Positions 24,732-33,317 are shown, numbered from the stretch's first letter. The stretch is 35,224 nucleotides of DNA from Streptomyces virginiae (GCF_000720455.1 NZ_JOAK01000049.1:1-35224), one strand, 5' to 3'. Numbers and translations: made by a program. The notes: a model not told the origin generated them from the letters alone.

Positions 24732-25715
24732 ATGGCCGTGGTGAAGGACATCGATGTTCGCGGTATGCAGCACTGTGAGACGACGGCACTGGGCATGCTG
24801 CTGCGGCATGAGGGACTCGACTTGTCCGAACCCATGCTGTTCGGGCTCGGATCCGGGTTGTCCTTCATCTACTGGGACAGCAAAAGTATGGGCTTCCCCT
24901 TCCTAGGCGGCCGGGTCAAGCCGTTCGAGCTCACCAGGAACTTGACTGCCATGCTCGGACTTGAGCTTCTGGTCGGGGAGACCACCTCCCTGCGCAAGGC
25001 GTGGCAGAACGTGGCGGCACCCATCGACGCCGGTCGGCCGGTGGGCCTTCAGCTCGACAGCTACCACCTGGACTATTTCAGCACCAAGGTGCATTTCGGC
25101 GGGCACGTCGTGGCCATGTACGGCTATGACGAACAGGACGCCTACCTGCAGGACACCGGCCCGCAGGGCGGAGCCGTCTCGACCAGTCTCGCCAGCCTGG
25201 CCAGGGCCAGGGCCGAGCGCGGCCCCATGACCGCCAAGAACCGCTCCTTCACCATCACGGCGCCCGTCGGCCTGACGCAACCGCAAGACCGGATCATCCC
25301 TGCGATCACGACCTGCGCCGACGCCTTCTTGCACCCACCCATCGCGAACCTGGGCCACCGGGGCATCGCGAAGGCAGCCGAGCAAGTGCCGAAGTGGCTG
25401 CAGCGCAGCCGCAACCCGCTTGAGGACCTGCCGGAGGCCGCAGTCCTCATGGAGAGGGCCGGCACCGGCGGCGCCCTCTTCCGCAACCTCTACCGGGACT
25501 TCCTCGCCGAGTGCGCCCGGCTGATCGACAGCAACCACCTGCGCACTGGTCACAGCCTGTTCACCGAGGCCGCCGGCCTCTGGACAGAAGTGGCCGCGCT
25601 CATCGCAGCAGCAGGCACATCCGGTGACGTGAACCATCTCGTGCGGGCCGGCTCCGTACTCAGTGACCTCGCGCGTATCGAGCACGATGCGATGCAGGCA
25701 CTCACCAAGCTCTAA
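24732..25715 (+). CDS. BtrH-N/DUF4872 acyltransferase-like protein
   Basis: This intact 327-residue cytoplasmic protein starts at the ATG at 24732, 11 bases after GAGGAGG. Residues of about 8-145 match the BtrH N-terminal domain, a papain-like fold: MQHCETTALGMLL with Cys15 in the nucleophile position, LFGLGSGLSFIYWD, GRPVGLQLDSYHLDY, and GGHVVAMYGYDEQDAYLQD with His125 and Asp141 as the probable partners. Residues 150-325 are the DUF4872 helical partner domain. BtrH itself transfers a gamma-glutamyl-aminohydroxybutyryl group from a carrier protein to an aminoglycoside in butirosin biosynthesis. Relatives occur in peptide and antibiotic pathways, but no such pathway is here. It lies between two decayed conjugation genes and is the only intact gene of that block, so it is probably a former cargo gene. 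Confidence 0.8.
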   Translation: MAVVKDIDVRGMQHCETTALGMLLRHEGLDLSEPMLFGLGSGLSFIYWDSKSMGFPFLGGRVKPFELTRNLTAMLGLELLVGETTSLRKAWQNVAAPIDAGRPVGLQLDSYHLDYFSTKVHFGGHVVAMYGYDEQDAYLQDTGPQGGAVSTSLASLARARAERGPMTAKNRSFTITAPVGLTQPQDRIIPAITTCADAFLHPPIANLGHRGIAKAAEQVPKWLQRSRNPLEDLPEAAVLMERAGTGGALFRNLYRDFLAECARLIDSNHLRTGHSLFTEAAGLWTEVAALIAAAGTSGDVNHLVRAGSVLSDLARIEHDAMQALTKL

Positions 25716-25807
25716 AGGTTGTTTCACAAGGTCGTCTGGATCGATACGCCGTCCGCTATATGCAGGTTTACCCCCGGCGCTTGCCTGCCGAGAATCCGGG
25801 CAAATCG

Positions 25808-25867
25808 GGTCGTGTCCGCAAAGTCCCGCCTGCGGGCGGCCGACGCTACATTGCGGACACTCCCTAG
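25808..25867 (+). mobile_element. 60-base IS-derived mini-element (MITE-like)
   Basis: GGTCGTGTCCGCAAAGTCCC starts a 27-base segment identical to 33746-33772. Its GTGTCCGCAA (25812-25821) is matched by an inverted TTGCGGACAC at 25851-25860, and CTAG follows at 25864-25867. The termini share the pattern CTAGGnCGTGTCCG with the IS5 element at 7797. The interior is only about 30 bases, so this is an internally deleted IS or a MITE. Confidence 0.45.
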
Positions 25868-25978
25868 CGCCCCGCGGGGGCGTTTCCCCCTTCGCCGCTG
25901 AACGGCGTTCTGTTGGAGGTCCGGGCGCCGAGGGCCCCAACCCGCGCGGCCCCGCGTCTCAATTCAAGGCCGGCTGAC

Positions 25979-26410
25979 ACGGAAGGTGGACGTCCGTCGA
26001 TGCCGGAGGCTCTGGTGCGTGACGCGGTCCGCGCGTCCCCGGCGTGGCCGCACATCGCGGCCGCGATGGCATCCACCGGTGTGCCGGCCCGCCCGCGCGC
26101 GGGGCAGTGCCCACCGGACCGGACGGGCCCGTCGGCCCGTACCCGCTGGCCCGCCCGACCGAGGAAGCCGTTGCTGATGACGTCCGGATACCCGCCGCTG
26201 CCCGAGCCGTTCGCCGCAGCACGGGGCGAGGCCGCGTACACGGCGGCGATGGCCCACCGCCTGGTGCTGGCCATCTCCGACGCGGTCCGCCGCGCCGCCC
26301 AGAAGCGCCTCACCGGCCGGGAGGAGGAACTCGGCGAGGACGCCGAGGCGATGGTGTCGGGCTGGTCGGCCGAGCAGCTGCGCGGCCATCTCGGCGACGA
26401 CGTCAGCCCC
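25979..26410 (+). pseudogene. Truncated gene from the conjugative-element relic
   Basis: The plus strand reads LVRDAVRASPAWPHIAAAMAST, then after a break YPPLPEPFAAARGEAAYTAA, MAHRLVLAISDAVRRAAQKR and GWSAEQLRGHLGDDV. These helical, Ala-rich blocks (DAVRxSPAWPxIAAAM is typical of conjugation-associated proteins encoded beside relaxases) stop abruptly at about 26400. From there the sequence belongs to a gene on the opposite strand (MGLMYGLLGLGLLGLTS, reading leftwards from about 26440). The junction looks like a deletion that fused two convergently oriented relics. Confidence 0.45.
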
Positions 26411-26905
26411 AGCAGACCGAGACCCAGCAGGCCGTACATCAAGCCCATCCGTAACCTCCGAATGCGCTGCTCCCTGTCGCTTCCCGTTGTCACATGTCCC
26501 CCTGAGAAACACCGGATGCCGGTTGGCTGAGCAGGATGGAGGCGCTGTCGACACCCGGCAAGGGGCCCATCTGCACGGGGTTGTTCATGCCGGTGAAGGC
26601 GAGGCTGATCGGGTTCGGGCGGGCCGTCGGTGGTCGCCTTGAGCAGGAACGGCGTGCAGCAGACGGTATCGGCCGCATCCAGCACCGCCACAGAGCTGCC
26701 GCTGCCCGCCCGGCCCTGCGCCCCGGTCGGCCTCGTGGGAGCCGGCCGGGCCGGCCAGGGTCAGCTGCACCCGTCAGCGCTGCTGGATCCACCAGGTGAT
26801 CCATCCCATCAGGAACGTCCGTTCCCGCTCCACCACCGCCCCCACCGTGGCCACCGGCCTTCCTGCCACCGCAGCGGCCGCGGCTTCGGCGCAGGCCGCG
26901 GGGAG
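26400..26905 (-). pseudogene. Minus-strand decayed coding DNA
   Basis: Two coding-like pieces are seen on the minus strand: PNPISLAFTGMNNPVQMGPL... ending in a proper stop near 26492, and a hydrophobic MGLMYGLLGLGLLGLTS beginning at about 26440. Farther upstream, LTLAGPAGSHEADR and SVAVLDAADTV lie in different frames. I cannot name the original genes. Frame changes show they are dead. Confidence 0.3.
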
Positions 26906-27631
26906 TCAAGGCCGGCAGGACTGCCGGACGCGGAGCAGCTCGGTCCGCAGCACGGGTGTGCCGTCGACCGGTGCCGGGTCCTCCGCGGTCGGCTCGATTC
27001 CTCCGGCGGCGGTTTTGTCGAGTGTTGCCAGGCCGTCGGGGCCGACCGTGCCGAACACCGTGTAGTTCGGGCGCAGCGCGGAGTCGCCGTAGACGACGAA
27101 GAACTGTGAGCCGTTCGTGTCCGGACCGGCGTTGGCCATCGCCAGCAGGCCGCGCCCGTACAGGCGGCGTGCGCCGGTCGGATCGGTCGGTGCGGGTGGC
27201 AGATCCACCGGCAACTCGTCCTTGTACTTGTACCCGGGCCCTCCCTCACCGGTACCGGTCGGGTCGCCGCACTGCAGGACCTTCAGCGTCGGATACGCCG
27301 TCAGACGGTGGCACACCGTTCGGTCGTAGAACCCATGCCGTGCCAGGTGCAGAAAACTTTGTACCGTGCATGGTGCCTTGGCCCGGTCCAAACGCAGCGG
27401 GAGCGGACCCTGGCTGGTCGGAACAGCCATGTCAACCGTGCCACGGCTAGGGGTGCGCCGCGGGTCAGGCGGCAGCGGAACATGACGCGCGGGCGGCTCG
27501 TCCGGGGTCTGTGTGTACTGGCAAGGGCCGTGCGTGGTGCGCGGCGGAGCGCCGTCGGAAGCGGTAGCGGCACTTCCCCCGGACACGACTAACGTCACGG
27601 CCGCAAATGCGCTGATCAGTGCTCGGTTCAT
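26906..27631 (-). CDS. Secreted cyclophilin-type peptidyl-prolyl isomerase
   Basis: The 241-residue protein begins at the ATG at 27631, with AGGAGG nine bases upstream, and has a signal peptide (MNRALISAFAAVTLVVSGGSA, cleavage near ATASDG). A Pro-rich spacer precedes the cyclophilin domain (residues about 63-235): GTVDMAVPTSQGPLPLRLDR, APCTVQSFLHLARHGFYD, VCHRLTAYPTLKVLQCGDPT, GTGEGGPGYKYKDE, GLLAMANAGPDTNGSQFFV and YTVFGTVGPDGLATLDK. The catalytic Arg lies in CHRL, and GSQFF is intact. It should speed cis-trans isomerisation of Xaa-Pro bonds in exported proteins; no lipobox Cys is present. It stands alone, with decayed DNA on both sides. Confidence 0.9.
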   Translation of the reverse strand: MNRALISAFAAVTLVVSGGSAATASDGAPPRTTHGPCQYTQTPDEPPARHVPLPPDPRRTPSRGTVDMAVPTSQGPLPLRLDRAKAPCTVQSFLHLARHGFYDRTVCHRLTAYPTLKVLQCGDPTGTGEGGPGYKYKDELPVDLPPAPTDPTGARRLYGRGLLAMANAGPDTNGSQFFVVYGDSALRPNYTVFGTVGPDGLATLDKTAAGGIEPTAEDPAPVDGTPVLRTELLRVRQSCRP

Positions 27632-28485
27632 CTTGCGCGCCCTCCTGATGATCGCCAGGTTTTGGAGCGGTCGCAGTCTAGGGCGTGGTGTGGGCGGCGG
27701 GAATGGGCAGTGACAGGAGGCCGGCGAGGGGCGCTGCTGCGGTGGTCGGTCCGGATGGTGACCGCCGGGCAGCTGCCGGGGGGCCTGGTCCTCGATGGCG
27801 AACTCGTCGTCTGGGACATTGCAGTCGGCTTCGGCTGTTCTGCAAAGCGTCAGCAGGGGACGTGTGTCGCAGCCCGCGTCGCTAGACGAAGGCCCCGGGG
27901 GTCACGACGTCCCGGGGCCTCCACTTCGCTGACCTCCCAGCTCAACGACGAGCTGGGCGGCATGTCACGCCCAGTCCACACCCAGCTTCGCGAGCGAGGC
28001 GAGCTGGTCGGCGGCAGTGAGTTGTCGAGTGGCTCTTGGTGCGGCCCCCGGTCGCCGTGACGTACGTCCGGTGCGCCCTGTGCGGAGCACCCGGTGAGCT
28101 CGTCGTCCTCGAGGACGAGCGGCTGGACCTGGTGCTGGGCCGGGCCAGGAGCCACGTCCCCGCCCGCGGACTGCCCGGACGTCGCCGAGTCGGTTGCGCA
28201 GATACCTGGCCGCAGAACCGATGGTCACCCCGGTGACTACCGCGGAGGCACTGGCACACGCGTCCCGCCGGCCCAGGATGAGCCGCGAGCGTGGCAGCCC
28301 TGGTGGCTGCCGGCATGGAGAAGGCCGGGACGCGGATGCTGTATGAGTCCGGGTGCTGAGGGGGGGCCTCCGCTCAGGAGCGGACCTCCTCGTCCAGCAC
28401 GCCGCCGAGGCCCGCTCCCGCGCGTCGAAGTGGGCCGTCTTCCGGCGGATCGGCGCCCGTAGAAGCACCGCGGACCACGCTCCGG
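27632..28485. other. Gene-free stretch
   Basis: About 850 bases without a supported gene. It contains the cyclophilin promoter side, one strong hairpin at 27892 and scattered frames without domain similarity. A coding-like Cys-containing piece (VTYVRCALCGAPGELVVL) at about 28059 on the plus strand is not recognised. Confidence 0.3.
27892..27921 (+). terminator. Strong GC hairpin in a gene-free stretch
   Basis: AGGCCCCGGG and CCCGGGGCCT form a perfect 10-base stem around a loop of about 10 bases. No T tract follows. No live gene reads into it, so it is probably the terminator of a lost gene. Confidence 0.5.
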
Positions 28486-29124
28486 CTACGCGGTGAGAAC
28501 CGCCGAATCGAGGCCGCGAGCGGCGACGAGCTGGGCACTGCCGTCGGCCAGTCGGTAGGACAGCCCCACCATGCCGAGGCGGCCGTCGGCCACTCTCTCA
28601 GCCAGGACGCGGGAGCGTTCCAGCAGCAGGTCCACGGTGTGCTCGATGTGTTCCGCCAGGATCTCGTCGGCCGTCTCGCGGCCGGCTGCGCGGGCTGCCA
28701 GCACGCTCGGGGTAACCCGCTCGACAACGTCACGGACGAAGCCGCCCGGCGTCCGCCCGTTCTCCAGCGCGGAGCAGGCCGCGGCGACAGCGCCGCACGA
28801 GTCGTGGCCGAGGACGACGACCAGAGGCGCGTCGAGGACGCTCACGCCGAACTCTATGGAGCCGAGCACTTCCGCACCGGCGACGTGCCCCGCGGTGCGG
28901 ACCACGAACAGGTCACCCAGGCCTCGGTCGAAGATGATCTCGGCGGCCAGCCGGGAGTCGGAGCACCCGAACAGTACGGCGAAGGGCTGCTGGGACGGTG
29001 CGGTCTCGGCACGGCGGGCGGCGTCCTGGTTCGGATGCTCGGAAGCGCCTGAGACGAACCGTTGGTTGCCCGCCATGAGCAGATCGAAGGCGTCGCGGGG
29101 AGTCGGAGTCTGGATCTCGGCCAT
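28486..29124 (-). CDS. Beta-class carbonic anhydrase
   Basis: The 212-residue protein has all beta-carbonic-anhydrase landmarks: the zinc ligands Cys54 in FGCSDSR, His107 and Cys110 in LGHDSCGAV, and the Asp56-Arg58 dyad of CSDSR. Surrounding blocks MAGNQRFV, LFVVRTAGHV and LGSIEFGVSVLDAPLVVVLG are typical. It hydrates CO2 to bicarbonate in the cytoplasm; no signal peptide is seen. The C-terminal part (LLERSRVLAERVADGRLGMVG, then YRLADGSAQLV) is the usual helix and last strand. The ATG at 29124 gives the expected N-terminus. The gene stands alone between two gene-free stretches. Confidence 0.93.
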   Translation of the reverse strand: MAEIQTPTPRDAFDLLMAGNQRFVSGASEHPNQDAARRAETAPSQQPFAVLFGCSDSRLAAEIIFDRGLGDLFVVRTAGHVAGAEVLGSIEFGVSVLDAPLVVVLGHDSCGAVAAACSALENGRTPGGFVRDVVERVTPSVLAARAAGRETADEILAEHIEHTVDLLLERSRVLAERVADGRLGMVGLSYRLADGSAQLVAARGLDSAVLTA

Positions 29125-29521
29125 GGCCGCAGCCTACGATGCCGCCCCAGCCGTCGCACGACCTGGCCCCGCCGGACCGGGCCACGCGGCGCCTTCCCTT
29201 CCCACGCGTCCGACGAGAGAGGCTTCGCAGCCCGCCTGCGCCTGGAGCCATGGATGACCGGATAAGCCAGCACCTCAACGACTGCGACCACATGGGTGAC
29301 CCGCTGGCGGGAGACGTACCCGCGCTCGAGCAGCGACCAGCGACCAGCAGGTGACCCTGCAGGGCGCCGGCGCACGGCCCGCACGCCCTGGCCGTCGCCG
29401 GCCGGCGCGCGATGAGGTCAGGCCGCGGCCGGTGGCTCAATGAGGAACGGCAGATGCCCCGGCCATCGCCAGTAGCCCACCCACTTGCGGGTGGGGGCCC
29501 TGCGAGCGGCGTCGGGGCGGG
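29125..29521. other. Gene-free stretch
   Basis: No supported gene. It contains the upstream side of the carbonic anhydrase gene and the downstream side of the Sua5-type gene. Only a small local duplication (CAGCGACCAGCGACCAGCAG near 29333-29352) is visible. Confidence 0.3.
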
Positions 29522-30499
29522 TCACACAGTGGTCCGAGGCCCGGCAGCGCGGCGGAGCCGGTTGGCGATCGCCAGTCCCAGGCCCTCCTCGGTCGGCAGA
29601 GACGCGACGATGAGGTCGCAGCCCTGCTGGTCGAGTTCGCGCAGGAACCCGTACAGCCCCTGCGCGTAAGCGGTCATCGAGGCGGGTAGCGCCACCACGG
29701 CGTGCGCCTTCACCGGAACGTGCGCGACGGAGGCAGGCACGAGGACGCCCACCCGATGCCCCAGCCGTTGAGCGAGTTCTGCTTCGGCGATGACCCTGTC
29801 CGGCTCGACGAGGACGACCCGTCCACGCGGTGCATAGTGGGACGGATGCTGGCCGGGCACCCGGACCCGGCTCGACGACGGGGCCGCGAGCGGGCCGCCC
29901 AGCAGCGCTTCGAGGGCCTCACGGGTCACTCCACCAGGCCGAAGGATGGTCGGGGTGTCGCCCGTGGCGTCCACGATGGTCGACTCGACGCCCACGGCGC
30001 AGGAGCCGCCGTCCAGCACGAAGTCGACGGCGTCACCCAGCTCCGTACGCACATGGTCCGCCGTTGTCGGGCTGACCGCGCCGAAGCGGTTGGCGGACGG
30101 GGCCGTAACACCTCCGCCGAAGGTCGACAGCAGCGCGAGTGCGACAGGGTGGTCAGGTACGCGCACGGCCACCGTCTCCAGGCCACCCGTTGCTTCAAGC
30201 GGTACTCGGCGACCACGCCGAAGAACCAGCGTGAGCGGCCCCGGCCAGAAATGTTCAGCCAGCCGGCGGGCCGTGTCGGGCACGTCCTGGACCCAGTCGT
30301 CCAACGACTCGGCGCTGGGAATGTGGACGATGAGCGGGTGGGAGGGCGGGCGTCCTTTGGCCTGGAAGATGCGCGCTACGGCAGCGGGGTCCTCGGCGTT
30401 GGCGCCCAAACCGTAGACCGTCTCGGTCGGGAGGGCGACCAGGCCGCCGGCGCGCAGCACGCCGGCTGCCTTCTCGATGTCACTGGTATTTGCCGTCAC
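29522..30499 (-). CDS. L-threonylcarbamoyladenylate synthase (Sua5/YwlC type)
   Basis: The 325-residue protein, started at the GTG at 30499 (VTANTSDIEKAAGVLRAGG), has both Sua5 domains. The YrdC/TsaC part (residues about 5-200) reads LVALPTETVYGLGANAEDPAAV, IFQAKGRPPSHPLIVHI, FWPGPLTLVLRRG, VAVRVPDHPVALAL, TAPSANRFGAVSPTTADHV and VGVESTIVDATGDTPTILRPG. The C-terminal Sua5 domain starts at about 215 (PGQHPSHYAPRGRVVLVE) and ends with LDQQGCDLIVASLPTEEGLG. The enzyme makes threonylcarbamoyl-AMP for the t6A37 modification of ANN-decoding tRNAs. Streptomyces normally has an essential copy beside prmC, so this is probably a second copy; that is inference, as the rest of the genome is not visible. 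The long upstream frame to 30838 is not protein-like. Confidence 0.92.
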   Translation of the reverse strand: MTANTSDIEKAAGVLRAGGLVALPTETVYGLGANAEDPAAVARIFQAKGRPPSHPLIVHIPSAESLDDWVQDVPDTARRLAEHFWPGPLTLVLRRGRRVPLEATGGLETVAVRVPDHPVALALLSTFGGGVTAPSANRFGAVSPTTADHVRTELGDAVDFVLDGGSCAVGVESTIVDATGDTPTILRPGGVTREALEALLGGPLAAPSSSRVRVPGQHPSHYAPRGRVVLVEPDRVIAEAELAQRLGHRVGVLVPASVAHVPVKAHAVVALPASMTAYAQGLYGFLRELDQQGCDLIVASLPTEEGLGLAIANRLRRAAGPRTTV

Positions 30500-30689
30500 C
30501 CGCGCAATCCTAGGAGCACAACGGGTCGGTATTTCCCGGGTCGGCGCACGCGCAGGGCCTCGCTGGGCGACGGAGCTCAGAGGGCTGCGGTCGCCCTGGC
30601 GCTGAACGGGCGACCCCGTCCGCAGCTTGCGCTGGCTGCGCTGACGCACAGCATGGTCGTGGCAGCCCATCGTCGAGAACGGTTCCGCC

Positions 30690-30909
30690 GTGCCCCGAGG
30701 ATACAGCCCCAGGCGTGAGCGCCAGTACGAGCACATCAAGGAGTCCCGGGAGAAGCGCGGGTAGGCCGGAGGGCTGCGCGAAGGAGATGGCCTCTCGGAC
30801 GGTGAACAAGGAACGCGCTCAGATCGGGGTGAGGGCAAGGCCGCGAGCCGCAGCTCGACCCGGGGCAGGTCCGCCTCGCAGCGCGGTGGCGAAAGTCCGG
30901 CGGAGGTGA
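30690..30909 (+). pseudogene. Broken 'plasmid stabilization'-type small basic protein
   Basis: From the GTG at 30690: VPRGYSPRRERQYEHIKESR, then a stop. Next, in another frame, AKEMASRTVNKERAQ; then back in the first frame, GEGKAASRSSTRGRSASQRG. Intact homologues read SPRRERQYEHIKxS, AxEIAARTVNKERARSGE and TASRTSTxD without interruption, and continue into a Rho-N-like C-terminus that is missing here. Annotation tools usually call these 'plasmid stabilization protein', though the function is unproven. Confidence 0.6.
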
Positions 30910-30965
30910 CGGATACTGCCCAGAGGGAGTCCCGCAGGGGGCGCCGGCCCGCTACGGGACGGCGC

Positions 30966-31358
30966 TCAGGCCAGGAAACGCTCCAAGGCCTCGCGGGCCC
31001 GGGCGTTCGAGGCCGCGGCCCGCGCCAGTGACCGGGCCAGGGCGTCGACCCACTCGTCCAGTTCCACTTGGTGCCGGGAGAGCACGATGCCCCGGACCTC
31101 GTGCAGGACCTCGCCGACGGTCCGCCCCCGGTCCGTCCGCAGCGAGAGCCGCTGCTCTCCGAGCGAGACGTCCAGCTCCACGACGGAACCCTCGCGCCCG
31201 GCCATCCGGTCCGCGAGGGTACGCCTGCGCCGGACCTGCACGGCGCCGGCCGGCAGCGAATCCGCCAGGTTCGCCGACAGCACCCGCGCGTACAGGTTCA
31301 GGTCCGCGCTGTCCCGTCGCAACGCCGCGGCCAGCAGTTCCACGTCCGTCTCAGCCAT
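30966..31358 (-). CDS. Small helical hypothetical protein, third gene of the YbjQ operon
   Basis: The 130-residue protein starts at the ATG at 31358, overlapping the stop of the upstream YbjQ-type gene by eight bases, so the two are translationally coupled. It is mostly helical: ELLAAALRRDSADLNLYARVL, then a beta part with the charged motif VQVRRRRTLADRMAGREGSV and VVELDVSLGEQRLSLRTDRG, and a C-terminal helix bundle (ALARSLARAAASNARAREAL). It has no Cys, no signal and no known catalytic motif. I recognise it only as a protein that accompanies double-YbjQ proteins in actinomycetes. It may act with them as an assembly partner. Confidence 0.75.
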   Translation of the reverse strand: MAETDVELLAAALRRDSADLNLYARVLSANLADSLPAGAVQVRRRRTLADRMAGREGSVVELDVSLGEQRLSLRTDRGRTVGEVLHEVRGIVLSRHQVELDEWVDALARSLARAAASNARAREALERFLA

Positions 31359-32214
31359 CGAGGCTCACCACCACGGTCGGTCGGTCGATGACGTGGTCGT
31401 CGCGCAGCGGGCGCACGGCCGTCCCGATGGCGAAGAACTCGGTGGTGTGGCCTCCCCAGCCGTGTGTGTGCTGCTTCAGCTGTACGGCCACGATTCCTTC
31501 GGCTTCCAGGGCCTCACCTTCCGCCCGCATGCGGCTCATGGCCAGTTCGCGCGCATCGTAGAGCGCTTGGGTGAAGGGCTCGATCTCGACGTTGCGGCCC
31601 GCGTTGCTCAGTACCTGGGTGAAGCGCTGGTGTGCCACGTGATAGACGCACGACCCCATGACCAGGTCCAAGGGCGCGTAACCAGCCCGGATCAGCGTCC
31701 AGAACTCCTGGCCGGACAGGTCCGAGGTGAAGGGCTTGCCCTTGTTGTTGAGCCACGTCCCGCCCGGTCCCGGGTCCGCCCCGTCCGCCTTCACGGCCGT
31801 GCCGACCGCGATGAACTCGGCGATGTCCGACCCGAACTCCTTGAACTCGATGTCCAGCCGCACGCCCACGATCCCGTCCGCCCCCAGCGCGCTCGCCTCG
31901 GCCTCCATCCGGCGCATCGCCAGCTCGCGGGCGCGGTACATGGCATCCGACAGCTTGGTCAGTTCCTGGTTCTTCGACCACCGGCCGAGCTGGAGGCCGA
32001 CGTGATAGACGGAGGTGCCGAGAACCAGGTCGAGCGGGCGGAAGCCTGCCTCGCGCACCAGCAGGAACTCGTTCACCGTCAGGTCCGAGGTGAAGAGCGC
32101 GCCCTTCTCCCCGGGCTGGATTCGCGCGAGCCGACGCATGGCGTCCTCGGCCACGTCCTGTGCCGGCGGCGGCGAGGCTTCCCCGAGCACGTCCCGCCCC
32201 GTTCTTTCGGTCAT
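31351..32214 (-). CDS. Double YbjQ/UPF0145-domain protein
   Basis: This 287-residue cytoplasmic protein has two YbjQ (heavy-metal-binding-domain, UPF0145) units. The first (residues about 38-145) reads LFTSDLTVNEFLLVREAGF, LDLVLGTSVYHVGLQ, ARELAMRRMEAEASALGADG, IVGVRLDIEF and EFIAVGTAVK. The second (about 160-275) reads FTSDLSGQEFWTLIRAGY, LDLVMGSCVYHVAHQ, ARELAMSRMRAEGEALEAEG, IVAVQLKQH and EFFAIGTAVR. YbjQ domains form pentamers; their chemistry is not settled, despite the metal-binding name. The start follows the upstream gene's stop by one base, and its stop overlaps the next start, so three genes form one operon. Confidence 0.88.
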   Translation of the reverse strand: MTERTGRDVLGEASPPPAQDVAEDAMRRLARIQPGEKGALFTSDLTVNEFLLVREAGFRPLDLVLGTSVYHVGLQLGRWSKNQELTKLSDAMYRARELAMRRMEAEASALGADGIVGVRLDIEFKEFGSDIAEFIAVGTAVKADGADPGPGGTWLNNKGKPFTSDLSGQEFWTLIRAGYAPLDLVMGSCVYHVAHQRFTQVLSNAGRNVEIEPFTQALYDARELAMSRMRAEGEALEAEGIVAVQLKQHTHGWGGHTTEFFAIGTAVRPLRDDHVIDRPTVVVSLDG

Positions 32215-32215
32215 C

Positions 32216-33094
32216 TCAGCCCTCGCGCTCCAGTCGCATGATGGTCAGTGGTGGTTTGGTGCCGGCGGCCCGTTCGGAGCGGCCGAACCGGGCGATCGAG
32301 GTGCCGACGAAGACGGCCTCGGCCGTGAGGTCGCGCGTCGATCCGTACGTGGGGCACTCGCTCTCCCCGACTCGCAGCTCCACGCCGTCCACCACCACCC
32401 CGTCGCCGCCGTGCTTCTCCGTGTCGAGGACCAGCTGCTTGCGGGCCTCCCGGCGGACATGGCCGACGAGGTGGGTGTAGCAGCCGACCTCCTGGTTCCG
32501 GGCGCTGAGGGGAACCCGGAAGGAGCTGCGCCAGTCGTCGTGCCCGATCGCGAAGGCGACGCCGAAGGCGAGTCCGACGGGAACCCACCCGGCGTGCACG
32601 AGCTTGGCGAAGTCCTGGCCGCTCACGTGTGAGGTGAAGGGCGTACGCGGCCGGATGCGTGAGCGGGCCCGGACCGCAGTGCCGCGCGCAGTGAACTCCA
32701 CACCCCCTGCGGGGAACTCGCCGACCCGCAGTTCCACGCCGACGATCCCGTCACCGCCGAGCGCGCCGCATTCGGCGACCGCCCGGGCGAGAGCCGACCT
32801 GCGCGCCGCGTACATCGTCCGTACAAGCTGCGACAGGGAGGGCGTCCACCTGGAGGCCGGCACTGGGGTGTTGTCGTCGGTGACCGACCAACTGCCGGGG
32901 CAGCCCCACACACCCGTGAACCCGACGTTGAAGACGGCTGTGCCGAGCACCTGCCCGACCGGTTCGAAGCCTGCGCCGCCGATCGCCGCGGCCTCCTGGC
33001 TCGACAGCGCGGAGGCCCAGCTACCGTCCGACTGTGGCGCCGCAGTCCCTCCGCCCGTGAGACCAGGCAGTCCGGCGTTCCCTCGCTGTGTCAT
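32216..33094 (-). CDS. Double YbjQ/UPF0145-domain protein, first gene of operon
   Basis: The 292-residue protein heads the operon with an ATG at 33094. Two YbjQ-like units are visible but more diverged than in the next gene: unit one, GAGFEPVGQVLGTAVFNVGF, AARRSALARAVAECGALGGD, IVGVELRVGEF and EFTARGTAVR; unit two, FTSHVSGQDFAKLVHAGWVP, VGLAFGVAFAIGH, VRREARKQLVLDTEKHGGDG, VVVDGVELRV and EAVFVGTSIARF. The alternation of the S-x-x-E/D-F helix, G-x-x-x-H strand and long Arg/Glu helix is the family signature. A Gly-rich N-terminal tail (about 30 residues) precedes. Together the operon supplies four YbjQ units on two chains, suggesting a mixed oligomer. Confidence 0.85.
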   Translation of the reverse strand: MTQRGNAGLPGLTGGGTAAPQSDGSWASALSSQEAAAIGGAGFEPVGQVLGTAVFNVGFTGVWGCPGSWSVTDDNTPVPASRWTPSLSQLVRTMYAARRSALARAVAECGALGGDGIVGVELRVGEFPAGGVEFTARGTAVRARSRIRPRTPFTSHVSGQDFAKLVHAGWVPVGLAFGVAFAIGHDDWRSSFRVPLSARNQEVGCYTHLVGHVRREARKQLVLDTEKHGGDGVVVDGVELRVGESECPTYGSTRDLTAEAVFVGTSIARFGRSERAAGTKPPLTIMRLEREG

Positions 33095-33317
33095 GGACCC
33101 CCACCGTCGATCTCGCCCTACCGCGCGGATCGCGCCCCCGTTCGGCAGATTATGTCATCAGGGGATCGGTAACGGTGATCAACAGCTCAAACGTCGCCGC
33201 GCCTCGAGGCGGGCGCCGTTGCCCCTCGGGCCCATGCGTTCCGCCCGCCGGATGGAGCGGGCCGTCGACGTCCATATCCAGATCGGCGCCTCTTGAAGAG
33301 CGTTTCCCGCAGCCACC

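Noticed and set aside
27892..27921. Attachment site or tRNA-like element
   Set aside because: The hairpin is terminator-like only. No tRNA arms, anticodon loop or integrase gene is present.
29702..30718. Plus-strand 338-residue frame opposite the Sua5 gene
   Set aside because: It is antisense of a clear threonylcarbamoyl-AMP synthase.
31087..32241. Plus-strand 384-residue frame over the YbjQ operon
   Set aside because: It is antisense of a coupled operon with clear domain repeats.
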